64,000 bases of DNA from Mycobacterium marinum (GTDB taxonomy: Bacteria; Actinomycetota; Actinomycetes; Mycobacteriales; Mycobacteriaceae). Positions 48,101 to 57,129 of this stretch are shown here, piece by piece. The DNA is taken from positions 3,534,001 to 3,598,000 of the forward strand of contig NZ_CP024190.1 in NCBI RefSeq assembly GCF_003391395.1, written 5' to 3'. Under the pieces are notes generated by a model. The model made no database searches and was not told the DNA's origin. It worked only from the letters and a program-made list of their open reading frames with translations. How positions within the stretch are numbered: position 1 is the stretch's first letter; each line of letters starts with the position of its first letter. A program made the translations under genes and the position numbers.

Positions 48101-51100
48101 CAGCACCGGCAGCCCCGCCACATCGGCGCATTCCACCGCGTACCCAACCTCGCCCACCGGGGCAATACGGGCCCGGATCCGTTTGGCGGCCGCGGCATGC
48201 AGGGATATCCCTCGCCATGAGTACGGCAACCGGGTGTCACCGCTATCGACGGCCACTGCGGCCGCCTGCAGCACCGCGTCCAACAGCACCGGATGGATGC
48301 CATAACCGTTGATCCCCAACTCGGCATCGGCCGGGATGGCGACCTCGGCATAAACCTCTTTGCCGCGTCGCCAAATCGCCTCTATTCCGCGAAATGCCGG
48401 CCCATACCGATAGCCAAGTTGTGCCAGCCGTTCATAGGCGTCCGACACCCGCACTGCCTCCGCACCGCTGGGCGGCCATACCGAAAAATCCCCCGACGCA
48501 GGCATCGGGTCGACCCCTAGCGCACCCTCGGCGTGCTGTACCCAGGCCGCATCGATGTGATCGGCACGCGAATACACCGACACCGTCCGCCGACCCGAGC
48601 GCTCGGCCGCGCCCACTACCACCTGCACCTGTACCTCGGAGCCGTCCGGCACGATCAGTGGGTTCGTCAACGTCAGTTCATCGATGGCCGCGCAGCCGAG
48701 CTGATCCCCGGCTCGGATCACCAACTCCACAAACCCGGTGCCCGGCAATAGCACCAGCCCGCCTATCACGTGATCGGCCAACCACGGCTGGGCCCTTTGC
48801 GATAGGCGTCCGGCCAGAATCACCTCCCCCGAATCGGGGTGCTCAACCACCGCATCCAGCAGCGGGTGCCGTGGGTTTCCCGACCCCAGCTCGGCCGCGC
48901 CAACCGACCCGGCTAAATGTGGCGTCAGCCAAAACCGCTGTCGCATAAACGCATAGGTGGGCAAGGACACCCGACGGCCACCCCAGCCCAGGAAAACCGC
49001 AGGCCAGTCCAGCCGCGCGCCACTGGCAAACAGTTGAGCGGCTGCGTCCAGCAGCGAATCCGGCTCGGGCCGCTTCTTGCCCAGCACCGCCACCACCGTT
49101 GCCGCTACCGAGCCCAGCGACTGTTCGATGGCGGCAGTCAACCCAGTGCCCGGACCGGCCTCGACGAAATGGGTCGCCCCCTGGGCGCGGGCACATGCCA
49201 CGCTGTCGCTGAAACGCACCGGTCGGCGGATGTGCTCGCGCCAGTAGGCCTTCGAGCCGTACCCGGGTCCGGCTAGCTCGCCAGTCAGATTGGAGATCAC
49301 CCCGATCCGCGGCGCCTCCACCGTGACCCGACCGGCAATCTCCGCGAATTCCTCAACGATGGGTTCCATCAACGGTGAATGGAAGGCGTGCGACACCGCC
49401 AATTGCTGTACCCGGCGGCCGCGAGCTGCCAGCTGATCCGCAATCGTCATCACCGCAGCCTGCGCACCCGAGATCACCACCTGCTCTGGGGCGTTGATGG
49501 CCGCAATGCTCACAGGGTGGGCAGATTCGGCAAGCAACGGGTCCACTTCTTGCTCGCCGACGCCCAAGGCAACCATGACCCCGCCGGCCGGCAGACCCTG
49601 CATCAATCGGCCCCGCGCAGCCACCAACATCGCCGCGTCCGCCAAACTCAGCACCCCGGCCACGTGGGCTGCCGACAGCTCCCCCACCGAATGTCCCAAC
49701 ACGAAATCCGGGCGAATTCCCCAGTGCTCCAACAACGCCCATAGTCCGACCTCGAGGGCGAACAACGCCGGCTGCGCGAACTCGGTGCTGTCCAGCAACC
49801 CCTTGTCGGTTCCCCACATCACCTCGCGCAGCGGCATCGGCAAATGCTGATCCAGTTCGTCAACCACCGCGTCAAAGGCTCGGGCGAATGCCGGAAATTG
49901 CCCATGTAGCCCGCGGCCCATCCCGGTCCACTGGGCGCCTTGGCCGGGGAACACCAGCACCGTTTTGCCCACCGCCGCGGCCTGACCCACCACCACACCA
50001 GCACCCGGCTCACCGCGCGCCAGCCCGGTCAACCCCGCCAGCAACGCCTCCCGATCCCGACCAACGACCACCGCGCGATGCTCAAAGACGCAACGCTGCG
50101 CCAGCGACAACCCCACATCAACGGGATCGAGGCCATCATCACCACCGACACGACCCAACAACCGACTCGCCTGAGCCACCAACGCCTGCCTCGACTGAGC
50201 CGACAACACCCACGGCACCACAGACGCCCGCACCACCGACTCGACCGAGCCCACACCCTGCCCGCAAACCCCTGACACACCGCCACTTTCGGCCACCTCA
50301 GGCAACGCCTGCTCAACAATCACATGCGCATTAGTGCCACTAATCCCAAACGAAGACACCCCAGCCCGACGCGGACGCCCCGGCACACCCGGCCACGACC
50401 TCGCCCGACTCAACACCTCAACCGCCCCCGCCGACCAATCCACCTGCCCCGAGGGCTCATCAACATGCAACGTCTGCGGCAGCAACCCATGACGCATCGC
50501 CTGCACCATCTTGATCACCCCGGCCACCCCCGCCGCCGCCTGAGCATGACCCATATTCGACTTGATCGAACCCACCCACAACGGCCGACCCGGCTCACGA
50601 TCTTGCCCATAAACCGCCAACAACGCCTGAGCCTCAATCGGATCCCCCAACCTGGTACCCGTCCCATGAGCCTCAACCACATCCACATCCGCAGGCCCCA
50701 ACCCCGCACCAGCCAACGCCGCCCGAATCACCCGCTGCTGCGCCGGCCCATTCGGAGCCGTCAACCCATGAGAAGCCCCATCCTGATTCACCGCAGACCC
50801 ACGCACCACCCCCAACACCACACGACCCTGCCGACGCGCATCCGAGAGCCGCTGCAAGACAAGCACTCCCGCACCCTCACCCCACCCCACCCCATCCGCA
50901 GCCTCCGCAAACGCCTTACACCGCCCATCCGGAGCTAACCCCCGCTGCCGAGAAAACCCCACAAACACCGACGGCGTCGCCATCACCGTCACCCCACCAG
51001 CCAACGCCAGATCACACTCCCCCAACCGCAACGACTGCACAGCCTGATGCACCGCCACCAACGACGAAGAACACGCGGTATCCACCGACACCGCCGGCCC

Positions 51101-53683
51101 CTCCAACCCCAACACATACGCCACCCGCCCCGAAGCCACACTGGTGGCGGTGCCAGTCATGGCATATCCATCCGCGCTGTCTGAACCGCCATCCCCATAG
51201 GGCTGCGCCCAGGTGCCCACGAATACCCCGGTAGCGCTTCCCCGCAGCGCCTTTGGGTCAATCCCGGCGTCTTCCAACGCCTCCCACGACACCTCTAGCA
51301 AGACCCGCTGTTGGGGATCCATCGCCAGCGCCTCGCGCGGGGCGATCCCGAAGAACCCGGCATCAAAGCCGGCCGCATCCTCTAAGAACCCGCCCACCTG
51401 GCAATACGTCTTACCCAGTGCATCCGGATCCGGATCAAACAACCTCCCCGCATCCCAGCCCCGATCACCCGGAAAATCCGAAATCACATCCCGGGCCGAC
51501 ACCACCATGTCCCACAAGGAGTCCGCCGAATCCACCCCACCCGGAAACCGGCACCCGATACCGACGATGGCCACCGGGTCTGCCGGAAGCGCCACTGCGC
51601 CAGCGTCACTCGCCGCATGATGCCCCAACCGTTCTCGCACTCGACGCTGGTGACGTGTCTTTTCACCTAGGCTCAGGATCTGGACCAGATCTCCAACCGT
51701 GGGATGGTTGAAGATGTCTACGGGTTGCACGTCTTGGCCCAGCACCTGACTTAGCCGCGACGCCAACTCGGTGACTCCGATCGAGTTGAGGCCCTGATCC
51801 CCCAGCGATCGATCGATGTCCACACTGGCCGCGCCGATACCCAAGACCTCGGCCGCCTGCCCGCACACCACCGATAGCAGCTGCTCGGTCCTGGGCGCGG
51901 CGCCAACGGGTTCATCGTCTGTGCGGCGGTCCACCAGCAGCGCTTGGGCTTGCAGGGTGCCGTCGAGAAAGCGGGCGCGGCACCGCGAGCGCTGCACCTT
52001 GCCGCTGGTCGTCTTGCTCACGCTCCCCGGCGGCCCCAGCACTACCACCCCACAGCGCAGCTGGTGGTCTTTCAACACCGCCGCCCGGATCGCCGCCACT
52101 ACCCCTGCGAGCAGGTCGGGCGACCCGTCGGTGCGCACCTCGACCAGCACCGCCAGCGTCTCGCTGTTGCCGTCCGCTACGGCGAAAGCCGCGAACCCGC
52201 CCGGCCTGATCGCGGGGTGGCAATCTCGCAGGCTGTCCTCAATGTCTTGCGGATAGATGTTGCGCCCCGCCAGGATCAGCAGATCCTTGATTCGCCCACA
52301 CACATACAGCTCACCGTCGTGCAGAAAGCCCAAATCCCCCGTTCGCAGGTAGCCGCGGCCACCCTCGACCCCGGCTAACGCAGCCTGAAACGTGGCACGG
52401 CTTTTCGCTGACAATCCCCAGTAGCCGGCGGCTTTGCTCGGCGAGTCCGCCCAGATCTCCCCCACCTGTCCCTCGCCGAGTGGAACACACAGCTCGGGGT
52501 CCACGATGCGCACATCCACGTCATCGGTTGGCTGCCCGCAGCCCATCAGGACCTGGGCATCGGGAGCGTCGCTAGGAACCGCTAGCTGCCGCGTTTCCAG
52601 CTGGCAGCGATCCACCCGCAGGCTCGAGCGCCCGGACACGGTGATGCCGACGGTGTGTTCCGCAAGCCCGTAGCACGGACAGAAGGCTTCCCGGCGGATC
52701 CCTGAGGCGGCAAAGGCTTCAAAGAAGCGGCGGGTGGTGTCCTCGCGCACCGGTTCCGCGGCACTCACTATCACCTGCAACGGGCTCAGATCCCAGCCAG
52801 CGCGCTGCTCGGCAGTGGTCTTGCGCATCGCCAACTCGAATCCGAAGTTGGGTGCGACAGTGACGGTGGCGCGAACCCGGTCCATGACCTCAAACCACAA
52901 GGCAGGGCGCTGGATAAAGCTCATCGGCGACATCATGGTGAGGTCGAAATTGCCGGCCAACGCGCTCAGAATGCCGCTGATGAGGCCGAAGTCGTGGTAC
53001 GGCGGCACCCAGAAGACAGCCCGATGGCCCGGGCCGAGTCCGATGAAGCGGCGGTTGAACTCGGCCTGATGCACCACGTTGCCATGGGTGATGACCACAC
53101 CCTTGGGGTCCGATGTTGAACCCGAGGTGTACTGCAGTAGGGCAGGCGTCTGCGGGCTGGGGGCCCACTCTGAGATCGCCTCACTCACGGCCCGCGGGGC
53201 GCCCGTTCCGCGCCCACTGGCCCCCCGCGATGTCACGTGCCAGGGAAGGGCATTCCGCCAGTCCTCATCGAAGGCCGTCCCCACCGGAGCGGCCACGTCT
53301 AGCTGCCGAGCGTCGGCATAGTGGTGGCTGGTCAGGACCGCTGTTGCGCCGCAGTCGAGTGCCACCCGCCGGAAGGCTTCGCCGGACTTTTGTGGGTTGA
53401 TCGGGTCCGGGGGGAACACCGGCACCGCGATTACCCCGGCCGCCATGCACCCCAGCAATCCACACACGAAGTCCAGACCGGGCGGATACACCAAGACCGC
53501 CCGATCTCCGGGCGCCAAGCCGCAATCCTGCCGCACGAACTGGGCAACCTTATTCATTTCGGTCACCACATCGGCGCGACTCATCGATTCGGTGACCAGG
53601 CCTCGATCATTCACAAAAGAGAGGGCAGCGGCGTCTGGGATTTGCGTTCCCAGTTCCCGAACCCGGTCCAATATCAATGACAT
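45188..53683 (-). CDS. Fatty acyl-AMP ligase fused to a reducing polyketide synthase module
   Basis: This 2831-residue loading and extension protein is the first of the line. An N-terminal FAAL/FadD-like domain (about 1-590; P-loop YTSGSTSDPKGV) activates a fatty acid. An ACP follows (GLNSIG near 645). KS starts near 704 (VDTACSSS near 870). AT has GHSVGELSAA near 1329 and HAFH near 1431, the malonyl-CoA signature. DH has WLADHVIGG near 1638. ER has NFRDVLMALGMYPG near 2105 and HAGTGGVGMAAVQ near 2211. KR has ITGGTGMVAAV near 2394, LDD, and QANYAAGNAF near 2541. The terminal ACP has GFDSLT near 2710. It should lengthen the acyl chain by one fully reduced C2 unit. The ATG is preceded by GGGGGCGATC. 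Confidence 0.92.
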   Translation of the reverse strand: MSLILDRVRELGTQIPDAAALSFVNDRGLVTESMSRADVVTEMNKVAQFVRQDCGLAPGDRAVLVYPPGLDFVCGLLGCMAAGVIAVPVFPPDPINPQKSGEAFRRVALDCGATAVLTSHHYADARQLDVAAPVGTAFDEDWRNALPWHVTSRGASGRGTGAPRAVSEAISEWAPSPQTPALLQYTSGSTSDPKGVVITHGNVVHQAEFNRRFIGLGPGHRAVFWVPPYHDFGLISGILSALAGNFDLTMMSPMSFIQRPALWFEVMDRVRATVTVAPNFGFELAMRKTTAEQRAGWDLSPLQVIVSAAEPVREDTTRRFFEAFAASGIRREAFCPCYGLAEHTVGITVSGRSSLRVDRCQLETRQLAVPSDAPDAQVLMGCGQPTDDVDVRIVDPELCVPLGEGQVGEIWADSPSKAAGYWGLSAKSRATFQAALAGVEGGRGYLRTGDLGFLHDGELYVCGRIKDLLILAGRNIYPQDIEDSLRDCHPAIRPGGFAAFAVADGNSETLAVLVEVRTDGSPDLLAGVVAAIRAAVLKDHQLRCGVVVLGPPGSVSKTTSGKVQRSRCRARFLDGTLQAQALLVDRRTDDEPVGAAPRTEQLLSVVCGQAAEVLGIGAASVDIDRSLGDQGLNSIGVTELASRLSQVLGQDVQPVDIFNHPTVGDLVQILSLGEKTRHQRRVRERLGHHAASDAGAVALPADPVAIVGIGCRFPGGVDSADSLWDMVVSARDVISDFPGDRGWDAGRLFDPDPDALGKTYCQVGGFLEDAAGFDAGFFGIAPREALAMDPQQRVLLEVSWEALEDAGIDPKALRGSATGVFVGTWAQPYGDGGSDSADGYAMTGTATSVASGRVAYVLGLEGPAVSVDTACSSSLVAVHQAVQSLRLGECDLALAGGVTVMATPSVFVGFSRQRGLAPDGRCKAFAEAADGVGWGEGAGVLVLQRLSDARRQGRVVLGVVRGSAVNQDGASHGLTAPNGPAQQRVIRAALAGAGLGPADVDVVEAHGTGTRLGDPIEAQALLAVYGQDREPGRPLWVGSIKSNMGHAQAAAGVAGVIKMVQAMRHGLLPQTLHVDEPSGQVDWSAGAVEVLSRARSWPGVPGRPRRAGVSSFGISGTNAHVIVEQALPEVAESGGVSGVCGQGVGSVESVVRASVVPWVLSAQSRQALVAQASRLLGRVGGDDGLDPVDVGLSLAQRCVFEHRAVVVGRDREALLAGLTGLARGEPGAGVVVGQAAAVGKTVLVFPGQGAQWTGMGRGLHGQFPAFARAFDAVVDELDQHLPMPLREVMWGTDKGLLDSTEFAQPALFALEVGLWALLEHWGIRPDFVLGHSVGELSAAHVAGVLSLADAAMLVAARGRLMQGLPAGGVMVALGVGEQEVDPLLAESAHPVSIAAINAPEQVVISGAQAAVMTIADQLAARGRRVQQLAVSHAFHSPLMEPIVEEFAEIAGRVTVEAPRIGVISNLTGELAGPGYGSKAYWREHIRRPVRFSDSVACARAQGATHFVEAGPGTGLTAAIEQSLGSVAATVVAVLGKKRPEPDSLLDAAAQLFASGARLDWPAVFLGWGGRRVSLPTYAFMRQRFWLTPHLAGSVGAAELGSGNPRHPLLDAVVEHPDSGEVILAGRLSQRAQPWLADHVIGGLVLLPGTGFVELVIRAGDQLGCAAIDELTLTNPLIVPDGSEVQVQVVVGAAERSGRRTVSVYSRADHIDAAWVQHAEGALGVDPMPASGDFSVWPPSGAEAVRVSDAYERLAQLGYRYGPAFRGIEAIWRRGKEVYAEVAIPADAELGINGYGIHPVLLDAVLQAAAVAVDSGDTRLPYSWRGISLHAAAAKRIRARIAPVGEVGYAVECADVAGLPVLTMGSLVTRPVSAEQLHAGAATAVGRPAQGLLELAWSPISPAYGAIDGGGHQTVLSWADFTAGAAAAADGVGGRAVAVVWESRTAETDVVGSVYARIHAALSVLQYWLAQDQLASLVVVTHGAVGLPGEAITDLAGSAVWGLARSAQAESPGRIVLVDIDTPNTPDLGVLLASREPQLVVRGDSVFCARLRPVEAPLEVPVGQSAWQLGTGGGGTLADIVVQPCPPAQAPLEPGQVRVAVAAAGVNFRDVLMALGMYPGAQPVLGGEGSGVVLEVGPQVSGVGVGDAVMGLIAGVGPLAVVDARLLVRVPSGWLLAEAAGVPVAFLTAWYGLADLAGVRAGESVLVHAGTGGVGMAAVQLARLWGAQVFVTASRGKWNTLRSMGFDDSRIGDSRSLEFAEKFLAATRGRGVDVVLNSLAGEFVDASLRLLAPGGRFIEMGKTDIRDPQQIAVEYPGVIYEAFDLMDAGPARIQPMLGQLHTLFEASALESLPTRTWDVRCAPAAYRFVSQARQIGKVVLTMPTQISDAVAAGSVLITGGTGMVAAVLARHLVSSYGVKHVVLASRRGDAAAGVEELVADLAAAGAAVAVVACDVADRAAVTRLLDHVSTCHPPLTGVIHAAGTLDDAVIASLTPDRVDAVLRAKVDGAWNLHEATRHLGLSMFVLCSSIAATVGSSGQANYAAGNAFLDGLAAYRRAGGLPGMSLGWGLWEQSSTMTAHLSDRDMARIRRSGLAAISPEQAMQLFDAALAVGQPTVLAAHLDHAVLANHTLSSTLPPLFSTLIKRPLRRLVDNDTPSSTAGFAQRLYGLKPEKQQDLLVDLVCTQAAAVLGHPSATDLNPASTFQNMGFDSLTAVELRNRLKTVTGLGLSPTLVFDHPTPTALAGLIAELIGIATKGLSPLEEALNNVEETLPAIEAGDKHRVADRLRALLSTITDEEHRLDERIQAASTLDEVFLLVDSELANLEKGPGL
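49914..51560 (-). repeat. Ketosynthase-region duplication, copy in the FAAL-PKS gene
   Basis: This is the partner of 43408-45054. Both copies share the C/A-rich plus-strand composition seen in the NRPS module array, while the AT, DH, ER and KR sequences outside the repeat do not. The diverged internal block in this copy spans about 51145-51286. Confidence 0.9.
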
Positions 53684-54108
53684 GATCGCCCCCTACAGTG
53701 GCGTGAAAAACCCGGTCGACCAAGCCGACAATCTATCACCAACTATCGGACAAATTCGCCCGCATCTCCACTCGAGGAATAAATAAACAAAGGATGAATT
53801 TCTACCTTTCCAACGAACCCGTCACCCCAGCGAGAAATTCATCACCGGGTTAATTGATCCTTGGGCCACTTCGGATTTGGGCTGCGTCTTTGACGCCGTT
53901 TTGATACTGTCGACTGGCTGGCGGCTCGTCATCGATTTCACGCGCGAACCGCGCGAACCCGATGCAGCCAGGGCGTGGGAAATCGTTGCCTTTTGAGAAG
54001 TATTTTCGCGGATAAGACAACTCTCAGTGAATTCACCAGAGCATGAATAACAATTTTCGAACTGATCGGGGCTGCGAAAGCAACCCGTGCCGTACAAGGT
54101 GTCTCGCG
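53684..54108. promoter_or_regulatory. Divergent regulatory region of the lipopeptide locus
   Basis: This stretch of about 425 bp lies between the divergent starts of the FAAL-PKS gene and the MFS gene. It is visibly more AT-rich than its surroundings, for example around 53778-53800 (GGAATAAATAAACAAAGGATG). It must hold the promoter for the three-gene biosynthetic unit and one for the exporter. An imperfect repeat (CGCGCGAACCGCGCGAAC near 53940) could be an operator. No family-specific binding site was recognised, and no regulator gene lies beside it. Confidence 0.55.
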
Positions 54109-55710
54109 ATGGAGCCCTGCGGGGCCGATGCACGCGCCACTGCGACGCAGCTGGGCCCGACTCCAGACAACTATCCCGACCGGCTCGACTGGCCGACCAT
54201 CCGAATTGCGGGCGTGTGCCTGATAGCCGCGATCATGGCGAACCTCGACATCAGCATCGTCACCGTCGCGCAACGCACCTTCACCGTGGCATTCCATTCC
54301 ACCCAGGCCACTGTCGCCTGGACCGTGGCCGGCTACATGCTTGGAATGGCCACCGCTACGCCAATGACAGGGTGGGCGGCCGACCGATTGGGCGCCAAAC
54401 GGCTGTTCATGGGCGCGGTTGCGACGTTCACGCTCGGCTCAATGCTGTGTGCGAGCGCCCCGAACATTGGGCTACTGATCACATTTCGCGTGGTGCAGGG
54501 TATCGGTGGGGGCGTGCTGGGGCCGCTGGTCCTCGCCATCGTGACCCACCAGGCGGGCCCAAAGCGGCTCGGCCGCCTGCTCGCGGTAGGGGCCATTCCC
54601 ATGCTGACTGCCCCGATGTTGGGACCGATTCTGGGTGGTTGGCTGATCGACTCGTACGGCTGGCAATGGATTTTTCTGATCAACGTGCCGGCCGGCCTGT
54701 TGGCATTCGGCCTTGCCGCGATCCTCGTCCCGGAGGATCCACCGAAACCGTCCGAACGCTTCGACTTCATCGGCATGCTACTGCTGTTGCCCGGCATCGC
54801 GATGCTCTTGTTGGGAGTATCAGCAATCCCAGGGTCGGGCACGGTAACCGATCACCGCGTGTGGGTACCGGCGATCAGCGGTGCGGTGTTGATTACCGCG
54901 TTCGCCCTGCACGCCTGGTATCGAACGGATCACCCGCTAATCGATCTGCGGTTGTTTACCGACCGAGTGGTCCGGCTGGCCAACCTGGCGCTGCTGTTGT
55001 ACGTCGCCGGGGCGGCGGGTGCCAGCCTGTTACTGCCGAGCTACTTTCAGCAACTGCTACACCAGACTCCAATGCGGTCCGGGCTGATGATGGTCCCTAT
55101 CGGATTCGGAGCCATGCTGACCATGCCGCTTACCGGCGCCTTCATGGACAGCCGCGGTCCACGCAAGGTGGTGCTGATCGGACTCACTCTGATTGCCACC
55201 GGAACGGGCACATTCGTCTTCGGAGTCGCCAACGAGGCAGATTATCTGCCCACGCTGCTGGCCGGCCTGACCGTCGCCGGTATGGGCTTGGGCTGCACCG
55301 GACTGCTGCTCGCCGCGTCGGTAATGCGAGTCCTGGCCCCGCATCAGATCGCCCGCGGATCGGCGCTGATCAGCGTCAATCAGCAGATATCCGGCTCGAT
55401 AGGTGCGGCACTGATGTCGATGATCCTGACCAACCAGTTCTGCCGGAGCCACACCATCTCGACAGCAAACAACATGGCGGTGTTGCGCGAGAACGCCGAG
55501 CGCCACGTCGTGCCGATTGCCCCCTCGGCGGTACCGGCGCGAGCGGTTGGCCCCGATTTTTTGGTCGAGTTGCAGCATGACCTTTCGCATGCCTACACGC
55601 TGACGTTCGCGGTGGCCGCCGTCCTCGGGGCGCTGGCGTATTTTCCCGCGGCGTTCCTACCGACAAAGCCAACAACGATTGCGCCAGGAGAAGTCGATGT
55701 CCCGGGGTGA
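54109..55710 (+). CDS. DHA2-family MFS exporter (EmrB/QacA type)
   Basis: This is a proton-driven major facilitator with about 14 membrane segments over 533 residues. It shows the family D1 motif (MANLDISIVTVAQRTF), the motif A region (TGWAADRLGAKR) and motif C (MLGPILGGWLIDSYGWQWIF). It is divergent from the PKS/NRPS genes with a shared intergenic region, so export of the lipopeptide or self-protection is the natural inference. The ATG at 54109 has an AAGGTG ribosome-binding site 8 nt upstream. An upstream ATG at 54043 would add 22 residues of unusual Cys-rich sequence and has no ribosome-binding site. The stop is 39 bp from a convergent oxidoreductase gene. Confidence 0.85.
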   Translation: MEPCGADARATATQLGPTPDNYPDRLDWPTIRIAGVCLIAAIMANLDISIVTVAQRTFTVAFHSTQATVAWTVAGYMLGMATATPMTGWAADRLGAKRLFMGAVATFTLGSMLCASAPNIGLLITFRVVQGIGGGVLGPLVLAIVTHQAGPKRLGRLLAVGAIPMLTAPMLGPILGGWLIDSYGWQWIFLINVPAGLLAFGLAAILVPEDPPKPSERFDFIGMLLLLPGIAMLLLGVSAIPGSGTVTDHRVWVPAISGAVLITAFALHAWYRTDHPLIDLRLFTDRVVRLANLALLLYVAGAAGASLLLPSYFQQLLHQTPMRSGLMMVPIGFGAMLTMPLTGAFMDSRGPRKVVLIGLTLIATGTGTFVFGVANEADYLPTLLAGLTVAGMGLGCTGLLLAASVMRVLAPHQIARGSALISVNQQISGSIGAALMSMILTNQFCRSHTISTANNMAVLRENAERHVVPIAPSAVPARAVGPDFLVELQHDLSHAYTLTFAVAAVLGALAYFPAAFLPTKPTTIAPGEVDVPG

Positions 55711-55749
55711 AACCCGCTGTGCCCCATCCCGCTGCGCTGATGATCGCCA

Positions 55750-57129
55750 CTAGACCAGCGGCGCCATCTCCTGCAACATCGTGGGAACGAGTTCGCTGAC
55801 CGTGGGGTGGATATGCATCGTTCGTGACAACGTGGTGTAGGGCGCTTTGGCCGACATCACGTCGAGGATCGCGTGAATGGCTTCGTCACCGCCCACGCCA
55901 AAGATCGTCGCTCCCAGGATCTCGTCGGTGTCCGCGTCGACGACCACCTTCATGAAGCCTTGCGTCTCACCCTTTTCCACGGCCCTACCGACCCTGGTCA
56001 TCGGCCGCTTGCCGACCAACAGCTTGCGGCCGGTCGCCTGGGCCTGAGCAACACTCATCCCGGCCCGACCCAGCGGCGGGTCGATGTAGAGGGCGTAGGT
56101 GGTGATGCGATCGCTGACCCGGCGTGGGTCGTCATCGAGCAGATTGGCCGCAACGATCTCGAAATCGTTGTACGACGTGTGAGTGAAGGCGCCCTTGCCG
56201 TTGCAGTCGCCCATCGCCCAGATGTGGTCGACGCTGGTCTTGAGCTGGTCGTCCACCACGATGTAGCCGCGGGCGTCGGTCTGCACCCCGGCGGCCTCCA
56301 GCCCCAGGTCATCGGTGTTGGGCCGACGCCCCACCGCGAGCAATAGATGACTGCCCGCAATGGGGACCGCGCCCGCGCAGGGAGTCAGCTCGAAGCCGCC
56401 AACGCTACTGTCGCGCTTAGTGATTCGCACGTCGTCGGCACCAACGACAACGTTGATGCCTTCGGCCTCCAGGATCTCTCGGATGGTGGCCGAGACGTCC
56501 TCGTCCTCGCGGGAAGCCAGCCTCGGTCCCCGCTCGACGACGGTGACCGGAGCACCGAAACGACGGTACATCTGGGCGAACTCCAGCGCGATATAGCTGC
56601 CGCCGACGATGACCAAATGCTCTGGCAGCGTGTCGAGTTCGAGGATGGACACGTTGGTCAGGAAATCGATGTCGGCAAGCCCCGGGATGTTCGGAGCCAC
56701 CGCGCGGCCACCGACGTTGAGGAATATCCGGTCCGCACTCAACAGGTCGTCACCGACCCGCAGGGTGTGCGGATCCTCGAATCTGGCGTGCCCGCGGAAC
56801 ACGGTGCAGCCGTTCATGCCGTCCAGCCAATCCTCGACACCCTTACGGTCGGCGAGCATGATGCCGTCTTTGCGTGCCTTGACTTTGGCCATGTCCACGC
56901 TGATGAGGCCGGTACCGACACCGTATTCGGCGCCACGGCGGGCCAATTGCGCGGCGTGCGCACTGGCGACCAGCGTCTTGGTCGGGATACACCCGGAGTT
57001 CACGCAGGTACCGCCGACATGCTTGCGCTCCACGATCGCAACGCGCTCGCCCGCGGCGGTCAGCCGACCCACTAATGGCGGGCCGGCCTGGCCGGCACCG
57101 ACGACTATCGCGTCGTAATGCTGTGTCAC
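55750..57129 (-). CDS. FAD-dependent pyridine nucleotide-disulfide oxidoreductase (mercuric reductase-like)
   Basis: This 459-residue class I flavoprotein disulfide reductase has an N-terminal FAD-binding GxGxxG (YDAIVVGAGQAGPPLVGRL). The redox-active disulfide is GGTCVNSGCIPTK near residues 40-52. The NAD(P)H-binding site is LVIVGGSYIALEFAQMY, the second FAD motif is IWAMGDCNG, and the C-terminal dimer-interface His/Glu is in MHIHPTVSELVPTM. The vicinal C-terminal cysteines and the NmerA domain of true mercuric reductases are absent, so the substrate is unknown. The GTG start at 57129 overlaps the stop of the DUF4126-like gene by 4 bp, indicating coupling. Confidence 0.85.
   Translation of the reverse strand: MTQHYDAIVVGAGQAGPPLVGRLTAAGERVAIVERKHVGGTCVNSGCIPTKTLVASAHAAQLARRGAEYGVGTGLISVDMAKVKARKDGIMLADRKGVEDWLDGMNGCTVFRGHARFEDPHTLRVGDDLLSADRIFLNVGGRAVAPNIPGLADIDFLTNVSILELDTLPEHLVIVGGSYIALEFAQMYRRFGAPVTVVERGPRLASREDEDVSATIREILEAEGINVVVGADDVRITKRDSSVGGFELTPCAGAVPIAGSHLLLAVGRRPNTDDLGLEAAGVQTDARGYIVVDDQLKTSVDHIWAMGDCNGKGAFTHTSYNDFEIVAANLLDDDPRRVSDRITTYALYIDPPLGRAGMSVAQAQATGRKLLVGKRPMTRVGRAVEKGETQGFMKVVVDADTDEILGATIFGVGGDEAIHAILDVMSAKAPYTTLSRTMHIHPTVSELVPTMLQEMAPLV

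Noticed and set aside
20291..53683. Recent mobile-element acquisition of the locus
   Set aside because: No integrase, transposase, tRNA target or att-like direct repeat was seen at either edge, so the transfer route cannot be stated.
55750..57129. True mercuric reductase (mer operon)
   Set aside because: No MerR or other mer genes are nearby, and the C-terminal vicinal cysteines are missing. Only the general flavoprotein disulfide reductase call is supported.
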